Notes under the pieces: model-generated
Told to the model about the DNA's origin: nothing
Database searches by the model: none
What the model saw: the letters and a program-made list of their open reading frames with translations, nothing else
Made by a program: the position numbers and the translations under genes
From: Methanobrevibacter sp.
GTDB taxonomy: Archaea > Methanobacteriota > Methanobacteria > Methanobacteriales > Methanobacteriaceae
Reading direction: 5' to 3'
Assembly: GCA_017434555.1 (NCBI GenBank)
Contig: JAFRFB010000013.1
Coordinates: 62,001 to 126,000, forward strand
DNA length: 64,000 nt
Shown here: positions 33,343 through 40,356 of the stretch, in pieces
Numbering within the stretch: the first letter of the stretch is position 1
Layout of the letters: each line of letters starts with the position of its first letter

Positions 33343-34476
33343 TTATAATGTCATTTGTTTGGTTTTTTTCTTTTTTTTAGTATCTTTATCTCCAGCAGTA
33401 TCTTCAACATTTGCAGTTGAGCCAATATCCTTTGCAGATATAGGTTCATACTCAGCAATTATAGTATCATTTTCTTCAAATATTTTATCAATTTTTGAAA
33501 AAGACAATTCTTTTTCTTGACCAGTCATAACATCAAAATTATAGGTGTTGGAGGTATGTTTTAACGGTCCTTTTTCAACTATCCGATTATTAACAAAAGA
33601 AATGTGATTATTTATTCTATCAAAAATATAATTGTTAGAATTGTTTTTACTCTCCAAAATTCCATTTATAATGAAATCTTTAAAGTTTGGATCAATTTCA
33701 TAGCCAATGGAATTTCTACCACTTGCTATTGAAGCTATAATTGTAGTTCCAGTTCCCAAAAATGGGTCTAAAACAGTATCTCCTTTAACAGAGTACATAT
33801 TAATTAAACGATAAGCTAATTCAAATGGATAAGCACCGTTTCTATTTCTTAACTCTTTATTATCTAACTTTTGTGATGTTCCTTTAACATCTTCCCACAC
33901 ATCTGAAAACCATTTATTTCTTTCTTCCCAAAAATAAGCACTGGTTCTTCTTTTTTCTTTCTCTTCTTGTTTTTTAAATTGCCTATTACCATCTTTTCTG
34001 AAAATTAAAATATATTCATGTTCTAATGTAACATAGGCATTTGGAGGCAACATTCCAGAACCCATAAATTTATTTGGCTTATTACTTTGTTTTCTCCATA
34101 ATATATCAGGTAATACTTGATAACCCATTTTTTCAAAATAATTGATTATTTTTGAATGATTGGAATATAATTGGAATGAATCTCCAATTTTTCGTGTAGC
34201 ATCACCAATATTTATACAAGTAATACCTCCTGATACTAACACCCTATCCACTTCATCCCACACTTTATTTAACTCCATATTCATTAAATTGTATGCTTCA
34301 ACACCATTTTCATTATCTAATGCTTCAGCTATTGCAGGATTCATACTACTGAAAACTTCATCCCACATTTCAATCATAGGATATGGTGGAGAAGTAACTA
34401 TGAGATTAACTGAATTATTATCGATATTATTCAAATCTTGTGAATTTCCAATATTTACAACATGTTTAGTTTGCAT
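33343..34476 (-). CDS. DNA (cytosine-N4) methyltransferase, CTAG-type
   Basis: A 377-residue beta-class methylase. Motif IV TSPPYP is at residues 28-33 and the SAM-binding motif I DPFLGTGTT is near residue 240, the order of N4-cytosine enzymes such as M.MjaI/M.MthZI. A Lys-rich tail ends the protein. It lies tail-to-tail with the endonuclease gene, sharing no gap. It would protect viral and host DNA. GGAG lies ten bases before the ATG. Confidence 0.82.
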   Translation of the reverse strand: MQTKHVVNIGNSQDLNNIDNNSVNLIVTSPPYPMIEMWDEVFSSMNPAIAEALDNENGVEAYNLMNMELNKVWDEVDRVLVSGGITCINIGDATRKIGDSFQLYSNHSKIINYFEKMGYQVLPDILWRKQSNKPNKFMGSGMLPPNAYVTLEHEYILIFRKDGNRQFKKQEEKEKRRTSAYFWEERNKWFSDVWEDVKGTSQKLDNKELRNRNGAYPFELAYRLINMYSVKGDTVLDPFLGTGTTIIASIASGRNSIGYEIDPNFKDFIINGILESKNNSNNYIFDRINNHISFVNNRIVEKGPLKHTSNTYNFDVMTGQEKELSFSKIDKIFEENDTIIAEYEPISAKDIGSTANVEDTAGDKDTKKKKKTKQMTL

Positions 34477-34592
34477 TGATTAACAACTCCATCTAATAAA
34501 TAATTTAGATACACATATTATATAAAATAATGTTAATACAACAGATAAAAAAATAAGTGACTGGTAAACTATTAAATTTTACAAAAAAATTA

Positions 34593-34857
34593 TTATTTAA
34601 TTGAATAATTAATCTTTTCACCCAATTCAGTCAATCTATACAACCTACCCTTTTTTAACTTCAGGATTAATGCAATAAACAATATTATGTTCTCTTAATT
34701 CTTTTAATGTTCCTGATATGTTAGATTGTCTTATACTCAATTCATCAGCAATATTTTTTGGAGTTTTTTCATATTCAGCAAGGGCTTTCACTATTCCTGA
34801 TCTATAAGTTGAAGCTTTGATAAAAGCAATTTCGTATAATGTTTCCTCATCATTCAT
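34593..34857 (-). CDS. Winged-helix regulator with apparent frameshift
   Basis: The first frame (MNDEETLYE to INPEVKKG) ends at GGG TAG after 70 residues, with a helix-turn-helix (TPKNIADELSIRQSNISGTLKEL). One base on, the frame continues GRLYRLTELGEKINYSIK, which is the expected wing and end of an ArsR/MarR-like archaeal regulator. So the gene either carries a one-base insertion in the A6G3 run, uses a +1 shift (GGG to GGT), or has a sequencing error. A TATA-like box about 25-30 bases upstream suggests a leaderless message. It lies upstream of the methylase. Confidence 0.65.
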
Positions 34858-35105
34858 TGTTTTATTGTATGATAACAATAAGATTTATAATTTTTCTAGA
34901 AAAAAGCTACACTAAATTTTAATGATGACAACCATTAAATTAATAGTTAAAATTATTACATCGTGGAAATTTTACAACTCGAACATTAAATTAATCGAAC
35001 ATATGGAGTTATATTTTCTTAACAGCTTAATCTATATTAAATCAGTTAATTTTTAAAAAAACAGTTTTCATTGAAGAATTTTGCAAAAAAAATAATAAAA
35101 AAGAC
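34858..35105. promoter_or_regulatory. Gene-free region upstream of the winged-helix gene
   Basis: About 250 AT-rich bases. A direct repeat CGAACAT occurs twice near 34980 and 34998 with ATTAAATTAAT between, a possible regulator site. A TATA-like ATTATAAAT lies close to the winged-helix start. No open frame is convincing. Confidence 0.4.
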
Positions 35106-35444
35106 TTAATCATAAATTACTGCTTCTACATCAGACATATTCCAATCCCATAAATCAGAATCATACCCCATACTTATAATTCTTCTACAAGTGTCTTCAG
35201 TGATAACACACTCGTTTAAAGCAAGTTCAATATCACAGAACATATCAACTACAATAAAATGAGTTCTAGTTGAATAAATACCATAAATATTGACCTTATC
35301 TTTTTGGGAGATGGAATTAAGAAAAGCTAATGCTTCTTCATGTGTACTGTCCCAAGATAAACCTGAGTCATCATATTCATCTTCAAAATCTGTTACTATG
35401 TCATAAATCCAGTTCAGTAAGTGTTCATCGTTTTTTCTAATCAT
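35106..35444 (-). CDS. Acidic hypothetical early protein
   Basis: A 112-residue protein rich in Asp and Glu (YDIVTDFEDEYDDSG). No recognised domain. The ATG at 35444 (MIRKNDE) follows GGAGGAAGTGAT; a TTG 18 bases earlier is too close to that site. It is one of a run of small acidic genes that could include DNA mimics, but no family match is seen. Confidence 0.58.
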   Translation of the reverse strand: MIRKNDEHLLNWIYDIVTDFEDEYDDSGLSWDSTHEEALAFLNSISQKDKVNIYGIYSTRTHFIVVDMFCDIELALNECVITEDTCRRIISMGYDSDLWDWNMSDVEAVIYD

Positions 35445-35445
35445 T

Positions 35446-35766
35446 CTAATCACTTCCTCCAATGTTTAATAACTCAGAAAGTGGTTTTCTGAGTAGTTTG
35501 TAAATAAAGTTTCTAGCATCAATGATTATACATACATCATATCCTGATTCAAGATTTTTGAGGAAGAATGATGATTTCTCAGAATATTCATTTTCCTCAT
35601 CGTCTAGCCAATCGATTATGCATTCACAAGCTAATCTTGTTTCATTGACAATAGCACTTCGTATACCATCTTTTGTTTGAATATCATCGTCATCAATGAG
35701 TCCCATTACAAGATATGCTTTATCAACATTATTGTAGTGTTTTTGTATATCTCCTCTCCAAACCAT
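35446..35766 (-). CDS. Hypothetical early protein
   Basis: A 106-residue protein starting MVWRGDIQKH behind GGGAGGCATAATAGC. It is acidic and mixed alpha/beta, with no motif that I recognise. It abuts the next gene by one base. Probably co-transcribed with the surrounding small genes. Confidence 0.6.
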   Translation of the reverse strand: MVWRGDIQKHYNNVDKAYLVMGLIDDDDIQTKDGIRSAIVNETRLACECIIDWLDDEENEYSEKSSFFLKNLESGYDVCIIIDARNFIYKLLRKPLSELLNIGGSD

Positions 35767-35770
35767 GCTA

Positions 35771-35998
35771 TTATGCCTCCCAATACTCGATTATTATTCT
35801 TTCATATCCAGTGTCAATTTTAATGTTCAAACACAATGATAATTCATAAGTCCAAGTTTCTATCTTATTATTAATGATAGAAATCATTTTTATGAAGTCA
35901 GAGTCATTTCCTGCACAATCTATTATGAAAGTGTTCCTATCTTCTTCAAAATCAATGCCTTGTTCTTTTAATATAGTTTTTAAGTACCTTCTGACCAT
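35771..35998 (-). CDS. Small hypothetical early protein
   Basis: A 75-residue protein (MVRRYLKTILKEQG onward) starting at 35998 behind GGTGTTTAAA. A longer frame that begins 105 bases earlier would overlap the preceding gene and lacks a better ribosome site. No domain recognised; predicted alpha/beta. Confidence 0.58.
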   Translation of the reverse strand: MVRRYLKTILKEQGIDFEEDRNTFIIDCAGNDSDFIKMISIINNKIETWTYELSLCLNIKIDTGYERIIIEYWEA

Positions 35999-35999
35999 T

Positions 36000-36296
36000 T
36001 TAAACACCTTTAATCCTTTTTTCAAGACAATCTTTTTGTTTCTCCAAATTTCGTATTTCCTTTTCCATTTCCTGAATGCGAATTTCAGTATAAATTGTTT
36101 CATCCATCATATAATCATCGTTTAGTGAAATCCCCAACTTTTCAGCAATACACACTGCAACAAAATCTTGTTTTGTCATTCCAAGCTTAGCAACTTCTAA
36201 TTCCATTATATCATCAAGATTTTCATCTATCCATGGATGGATGTGAGTTTTATTCAATTTATAGCCGTTACAATTGATAGCACCTTTTTGTTCCAT
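36000..36296 (-). CDS. Small protein with C-terminal coiled coil
   Basis: A 98-residue protein. The last 35 residues (IRIQEMEKEIRNLEKQKDC, then LEKRI) form a clear coiled coil. The N-terminal half includes PWIDENLDDIMELEVAKLGMTKQDFVAVCIAEKLG, a possible ribbon-helix-helix-like unit. It may be a small oligomeric DNA-binding protein. It ends two bases before the next start. Confidence 0.58.
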   Translation of the reverse strand: MEQKGAINCNGYKLNKTHIHPWIDENLDDIMELEVAKLGMTKQDFVAVCIAEKLGISLNDDYMMDETIYTEIRIQEMEKEIRNLEKQKDCLEKRIKGV

Positions 36297-36308
36297 AAAA
36301 TCACCTAT

Positions 36309-36503
36309 TTATATAAATTCAACTTTATGATTTGTTGTTTGTGGAATTGCTTGTTTAATAGCATGTATTTTATCCATAACATTAGAAAACTTGTCTGATA
36401 CAAAAATTGGTTCAATACCATCTGTAAATCGTAAATAAACTGTAAATTCTTTGTACTCGCCAGTTTCACCATTGAATTTTGCTTTTATTTGAATTTTAAT
36501 CAT
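36309..36503 (-). CDS. Small hypothetical early protein
   Basis: A 64-residue protein starting MIKIQIKAKF at 36503 behind GGTGATTATA. Predicted beta strands followed by a helix; no family recognised. Confidence 0.55.
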   Translation of the reverse strand: MIKIQIKAKFNGETGEYKEFTVYLRFTDGIEPIFVSDKFSNVMDKIHAIKQAIPQTTNHKVEFI

Positions 36504-36538
36504 TATAATCACCTAAAATCATTGGTTAAGTGGAGGTT

Positions 36539-36763
36539 TTATTCCCCCCTCACTTTTTCACAATGGTCAATGAAATTAAAGATTAATTCACTGATTTCTT
36601 GAAGTCCGAGATAATATACATCATCATTTTCAAAACCGTTGTCAAATCCAAGTTCTTTATTGAACCATTGTTCATCTTCTTCAGTTAAACCACCTAAACC
36701 ACATAAGTGTTTTTCATATTCTGCTAAATCGAAAATAATTTGTTTTACATCAATTTTTGCCAT
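36539..36763 (-). CDS. Small acidic early protein
   Basis: A 74-residue helical acidic protein (MAKIDVKQII) whose ATG follows the TAA of the 36764-36913 gene without a gap. Its ribosome site would lie within that gene, so the two are coupled. Function unknown. Confidence 0.58.
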   Translation of the reverse strand: MAKIDVKQIIFDLAEYEKHLCGLGGLTEEDEQWFNKELGFDNGFENDDVYYLGLQEISELIFNFIDHCEKVRGE

Positions 36764-36913
36764 TTAAAACAACTCCATTACTTCATCTAAAAATTCATCA
36801 CACAATTCTTCATCTTCTAACAAAAGTTCATATTCGTCTTCACTTAATACAATATCGTAAACCACTACATCACTGATTTCATCAAAATCGTTGTCAAAAT
36901 TGCCTTTATTCAT
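36764..36913 (-). CDS. Very acidic 49-residue protein
   Basis: An ATG at 36913 behind GAGGTGTTAATT opens a 49-residue frame (MNKGNFDNDFDEISD to DEVMELF) with about one third Asp and Glu. The good ribosome site and direct coupling to the next gene support it as real. Very acidic small viral proteins can mimic DNA, but nothing specific shows that here. Confidence 0.55.
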   Translation of the reverse strand: MNKGNFDNDFDEISDVVVYDIVLSEDEYELLLEDEELCDEFLDEVMELF

Positions 36914-36937
36914 AATTAACACCTCTTAAAAAAGAAT

Positions 36938-37408
36938 TTAGCAATCAGCAAGTGCTGATTGTACTAAATATTTAACTTTGTCCTCTTTTCTGAGTAAATC
37001 AAATCTACCATCGTATTCACAAGCATAATACATAAAAGCATTATATAAACAGTCGGATTGTTCGTTGTCGAAACCAAATAAATCTTTGTTTTCGTCAGTA
37101 AAGCTGTAATCTAAGATATCAACAGCATCTTTTTGAACTTTTTCAATTGATTTACCGTTTAATGCTTTAATAATTGGTCTTGCTATGTTTTCTTTGCTCC
37201 AAGTGTTTTCTACATAAGCTACAAATTCTTCAAGTGTTTCGGAGATTTTAACTGCTTTGATGACAGTTAGAACATCGACAGCTTCAAATAAGTACTCATC
37301 TTCACTGGTAATGAGTTTAGGGCAACCATCCCATTTGTGGTGGTCTTTATTTTCATCGATTTCAATTCTTACTTCAATGTTTTCAATTTTATCTGCGATT
37401 AATAACAT
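36938..37408 (-). CDS. Hypothetical early protein
   Basis: A 156-residue protein starting MLLIADKIEN at 37408 behind GAGGTTTGATAAAA, a looser form of the provirus leader. Mixed alpha/beta, acidic, no family recognised. A TATA-like TTTATATACTAC lies about 120 bases upstream, so it may begin a transcript. The stretch 37409-37578 is otherwise non-coding. Confidence 0.6.
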   Translation of the reverse strand: MLLIADKIENIEVRIEIDENKDHHKWDGCPKLITSEDEYLFEAVDVLTVIKAVKISETLEEFVAYVENTWSKENIARPIIKALNGKSIEKVQKDAVDILDYSFTDENKDLFGFDNEQSDCLYNAFMYYACEYDGRFDLLRKEDKVKYLVQSALADC

Positions 37409-37578
37409 TTTTATCAAACCTCATTTCGTTTTATTGCCATTTACAATAATTCTGTTTCTAAATCAGGATTTCAACCTCTCAGAGAGATTAATTTCCGATT
37501 CAAAGCCAGTTACTTATAGTAGAGCCAAAGTAGTATATAAAGACATCGATTTTGTAAATGAGATTTTGTAAAAAAAAT

Positions 37579-38247
37579 TTAGGAGAAGTCCATACGGACT
37601 TGCTCCAAGATGTTAGTTGCCTTAGCATCACCTATGCCTGAAAGACTAATTAAATCATCTTTTTTGAGGTCAATCACATCTTTTAAATTGTTTAATTTTA
37701 ATTCATGTACTATTTTCTCGGCAGTCTTAGAGCCAACTCCCTGACAACAGTAACACAAAAATCTAAAAGCGGCATTGCCTTCTGATTTGGGAAATGATTT
37801 CGCAACAGCTTTATCATCGAAGCACTTTTTAGCTTGTTGTTCCATAACCTCAAAAGCAGTTTTTCTGTTAGGAACACGGATTACTGTTGTAAAAGTGTTT
37901 AATCTAGCAATTGCACCGTAAAATTGTGCTTTACTGAAAGATAACTGTGTACTGTAATATCTATCACTGCAAATCTTTTGCATTTCTTCATCCGTACCCT
38001 CGATAATAACGAAATGATAAAGAAATTGGCTTTGTTGGTCTATCGCTTGGTTAAACACTCTTCCCTCAGTTACAGAATTAATAAAATCAGACATTGTTTT
38101 ATACTCGAATACTGTTTGCTTACCATCTTCTTCAAAGATATAATCCCCAATAAGTAACTCTTCAACTGATACATCATTATTTGTTGCATAGAAAAACATA
38201 GCAGGTCTGATTCTGTCAGTTTCTCTCGTATCTATGAAAACTTTCAT
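37579..38247 (-). CDS. ERCC4-type (XPF-like) nuclease
   Basis: A 222-residue protein. An ERCC4 nuclease core is visible as VFIDTRE, LLIGDYIFEEDG, then TVFEYKTMSDFINSV, with EYK in place of the usual ERK. C-terminal tandem helix-hairpin-helix segments follow (CQGVGSKTAEKIV and LSGIGDAKATNIL). Archaeal XPF/Hef relatives cut branched DNA. The viral enzyme lacks a helicase part. It may process replication forks or recombination intermediates. It overlaps the next small gene by four bases. Confidence 0.82.
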   Translation of the reverse strand: MKVFIDTRETDRIRPAMFFYATNNDVSVEELLIGDYIFEEDGKQTVFEYKTMSDFINSVTEGRVFNQAIDQQSQFLYHFVIIEGTDEEMQKICSDRYYSTQLSFSKAQFYGAIARLNTFTTVIRVPNRKTAFEVMEQQAKKCFDDKAVAKSFPKSEGNAAFRFLCYCCQGVGSKTAEKIVHELKLNNLKDVIDLKKDDLISLSGIGDAKATNILEQVRMDFS

Positions 38248-38411
38248 TCTAAATCAATCCTTTTCAGTATTTTATCCTCTTCTTGTGTTAATAGCATTCT
38301 CTCGAAAGCATATTGCCTTTGTTTTTCATCATTGCTTTCTTCACGAATCATCTTCTTCAAATGTTCTTTTTGAGTTCTAATGATCCGTAGTGTTTCGTTA
38401 TCTAAATTCAT
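38244..38411 (-). CDS. Small charged protein
   Basis: A 55-residue helical, charged protein (MNLDNETLRI) starting at 38411 behind GGTGGAGAAG. It overlaps the preceding membrane gene by 14 bases and the nuclease gene by four. It may be a partner of the nuclease; no family recognised. Confidence 0.52.
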   Translation of the reverse strand: MNLDNETLRIIRTQKEHLKKMIREESNDEKQRQYAFERMLLTQEEDKILKRIDLE

Positions 38412-38517
38412 CTTCTCCACCACTTTCATCATTATTCTCAAAATATCGTTCTATTAGTGCAAATATTACTAGAATAAAGTATAATATTATGACTCCAGTT
38501 AAAACAAAGTATTTCAT
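38398..38517 (-). CDS. 39-residue single-pass membrane protein
   Basis: An ATG at 38517 behind GGTGATAGAATA opens a frame MKYFVLTGVIILYFILVIFA with one membrane segment and an acidic tail (NNDESGGEDEF). The good ribosome site and overlap with the next gene support it. Confidence 0.5.
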   Translation of the reverse strand: MKYFVLTGVIILYFILVIFALIERYFENNDESGGEDEFR

Positions 38518-38529
38518 TATTCTATCACC

Positions 38530-38727
38530 TTATTTGCTTAAAGCTGAAATTACACCATTTATTATTAAAAATATCACTATTGCACTACACCACCAAAGAA
38601 TACCTGTTAATTTAAAGTAAGATGCTATTGCACCAGCTACAACCATAACAACACCTATTCTAATGACTATAATTGCAATTATAAATGATATGAATCCTAT
38701 TACCCCATATGCTTCTAAATCCATCAT
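38530..38727 (-). CDS. Small membrane protein
   Basis: A 65-residue protein (MMDLEAYG) with two membrane segments (VIGFISFIIAIIVIRIGVV and LWWCSAIVIFLIINGVI). The start at 38727 follows GGTGAATAAA; an ATG 18 bases earlier is also possible. Function unknown. Confidence 0.52.
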   Translation of the reverse strand: MMDLEAYGVIGFISFIIAIIVIRIGVVMVVAGAIASYFKLTGILWWCSAIVIFLIINGVISALSK

Positions 38728-38745
38728 TTTATTCACCTTTTTCAT

Positions 38746-38937
38746 TTAATCTTCTTTTTTAACAACAGCTACTGAGAAATCATAGTATTTATTCCCAAAT
38801 ACTAATCTTCCAACATCTCCTTCAGTAGCTCCATCTTTATCTAAGCTATAAGCAATGTTTGCAAGTACATCTCCAAGTTTCATGTTCATAAATTCTTTAT
38901 AATCTGAATTTGTTTCATTAACTGTTTTTTCGTTCAT
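38746..38937 (-). CDS. Small hypothetical early protein
   Basis: A 63-residue protein starting MNEKTVNET at 38937 behind GGAGGATTGTTATA. No family recognised. It is the first gene after the inverted-repeat region at 39007-39069, so it may head the nuclease transcript. Confidence 0.55.
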   Translation of the reverse strand: MNEKTVNETNSDYKEFMNMKLGDVLANIAYSLDKDGATEGDVGRLVFGNKYYDFSVAVVKKED

Positions 38938-39006
38938 TATAACAATCCTCCTAATTTTTTGTATTTTTTCCATAAATTTAGCTCGAATTTTACTATTGAA
39001 ATTATC

Positions 39007-39069
39007 AATGAGTTGATTAATCTAAACAAAAGGTCTTATAATAACTTTGTTTAAAATTATCAACTCATT
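39007..39069. repeat. 24-base inverted repeat, sister of 20690-20755
   Basis: Left arm 39007-39030 (AATGAGTTGATTAATC and on) and right arm 39046-39069 pair at 22 of 24 positions around a 15-base loop. The next 25 bases add a third ATCAACTCGTT word. It stands just upstream of a minus-strand transcript start region, so it could be an operator, promoter part or replication-related hairpin. Confidence 0.55.
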
Positions 39070-39122
39070 CACTAATTTAATCAACTCGTTTTTTGTACTA
39101 AAACTCACCTAACCTATATAGA

Positions 39123-39656
39123 TTAATTCAAACCCATTTCATAAAGTATTAAATCAACCTTTGATATGTCCCAATCGTATTTTCTTAACTCATTTACCAT
39201 ATGGATAGCATGAGCTTCTTGTTTAAATCTATAAAAGACCACCCTTTCACCGTTAATCCTTTTTTCCACGATGAAATATCCATTGACTTTTGAGTAATTT
39301 TTAGGTTTCACTTTATACTCATCGATAACATTAGTGATTTGGTTTAAATCCCAATTGAATGTCTTACACAATGCCACTATCATTTGGGCTGTTACTTCAT
39401 CACCAAATCTACCAACAACAGTAGTTTTATGACCATATTGTTTTTTAACAATAAATTCGCCATTTTTAGTTTTAGTGTAGAATTTAGCACCAGTGGAATT
39501 CATGTGTCTAGGAGTTGATATATCACCGTTATGTAATGCCTCAGCCCTTAAACAAGAATATTGCCTAGCATTTAGTTTATTATATCGTTTTACATCTTCT
39601 CCAGTGATATTAGGATTATTATAATCTTTTACAAAATCTTCATATACACTAATCAT
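39123..39656 (-). CDS. Protein with two AP2-like DNA-binding repeats
   Basis: A 177-residue protein with two copies of a 45-residue unit: residues 67-112 (GEFIVKKQYGHKTTVVGRF to LCKTFNWDLNQI) and 124-170 (GYFIVEKRINGERVVFYRF to LRKYDWDISKV). A strand-strand-strand-helix pattern ending in W-D is like AP2/integrase-type DNA-binding modules of archaeal and phage proteins. It starts behind ACGAGCTGATAAAT and overlaps the preceding gene by eight bases. Likely a DNA-binding regulator, by resemblance only. Confidence 0.58.
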   Translation of the reverse strand: MISVYEDFVKDYNNPNITGEDVKRYNKLNARQYSCLRAEALHNGDISTPRHMNSTGAKFYTKTKNGEFIVKKQYGHKTTVVGRFGDEVTAQMIVALCKTFNWDLNQITNVIDEYKVKPKNYSKVNGYFIVEKRINGERVVFYRFKQEAHAIHMVNELRKYDWDISKVDLILYEMGLN

Positions 39657-40059
39657 ATTTATCAGCTCGTTTTTTCAATATTTTCAAGATATTTTGTTCT
39701 TCTTTTCTTAATTCACGAATTATACATTCGGTGTCTTTTATCTCTTGAGAAATAACATTAAAGTTCAAATCTACGATGACATCCTCAGGTTTAGTGATGT
39801 ATTCATTTAAAGCATTGATTTTTGGAATTTTCACTAATTTACCTTTAATGCAGACTGTTCTAGAATATTTGAAATCGCATATTTCTGTTAATACTTTGAA
39901 ATATTGACGTTTTCTTTGATTTAATTCATTTAATCGTTTTAATTCAAACTTAATCTCTTTTAAAAGGTTAATATATCTCGTATTAGTTGGAATCCAAAGC
40001 TCACAAGTATTTAAATGTCTACAAATATGGTGATTTGGATAAGACTCACATTTTATCAT
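39649..40059 (-). CDS. Hypothetical protein with coiled coil
   Basis: A 136-residue protein. A short Cys/His-rich N-terminus (CESYPNHHICRHLNTCELW) could bind zinc. A charged coil follows (KFELKRLNELNQRKRQYF), then a strand-rich part and a second coil. It starts behind ACGAGCTGATAAAT, next to the repeat-rich probable origin. Possible replication accessory; unproven. Confidence 0.58.
   Translation of the reverse strand: MIKCESYPNHHICRHLNTCELWIPTNTRYINLLKEIKFELKRLNELNQRKRQYFKVLTEICDFKYSRTVCIKGKLVKIPKINALNEYITKPEDVIVDLNFNVISQEIKDTECIIRELRKEEQNILKILKKRADKYD
39654..39670 (-). repeat. Provirus leader motif, copy 1
   Basis: ACGAGCTGATAAATATG with the ATG as start codon of the AP2-like gene. Exact copies are at 40057, 44504 and 45955. 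It resembles a ribosome site with one mismatch and extends farther upstream than a ribosome site needs. Confidence 0.6.
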
Positions 40060-40073
40060 ATTTATCAGCTCGT
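40057..40073 (-). repeat. Provirus leader motif, copy 2
   Basis: Exact 17-base copy of the leader, holding the start codon of the 39649-40059 gene. Confidence 0.6.
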
Positions 40074-40081
40074 TTTGTTTA

Positions 40082-40350
40082 GTAACTTGGTAACCCAGTA
40101 ACTTATCAAAAAATGGTAACCCAGTAATCTAGAAACCCATTAATTTCTAGTAACCCAGTAACCCAGTAACCCATGATTTATAGAATATTTTTTTATATAA
40201 GCACCCCCTCGTATCAGGATAAAAGTTACTTAATATATCGAAAAAATAAAATGGATTTAAAGCCCTTATTTTACAAAATAAATGGCTTAAAATCATTTAA
40301 ATTTCATCGATATAGTAACTTCGCCATATAGGTTACCTAAATTTGAAAAA
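40082..40350. other. Repeat-rich region, probable replication origin
   Basis: The gap after the helicase gene holds GTAACCCAGTAA four times (starts 40090, 40116, 40150, 40158). Three perfect tandem GTAACCCA units lie at 40150-40173. A CTAGAAA/TTTCTAG hairpin spans 40129-40150. Further GTTAC/GTAAC words lie near 40224, 40315, 40332 and 40350, and AT-rich blocks are between. Iterons, a hairpin and AT-rich DNA beside a replicative helicase are the usual marks of a viral origin. No open frame is seen. Confidence 0.58.
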
Positions 40351-40356
40351 GTTACC

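Noticed and set aside
40090-40173. Short direct repeats as a CRISPR array
   Set aside because: Units are 8-12 bases, nearly contiguous and without uniform spacers; no cas genes are present.
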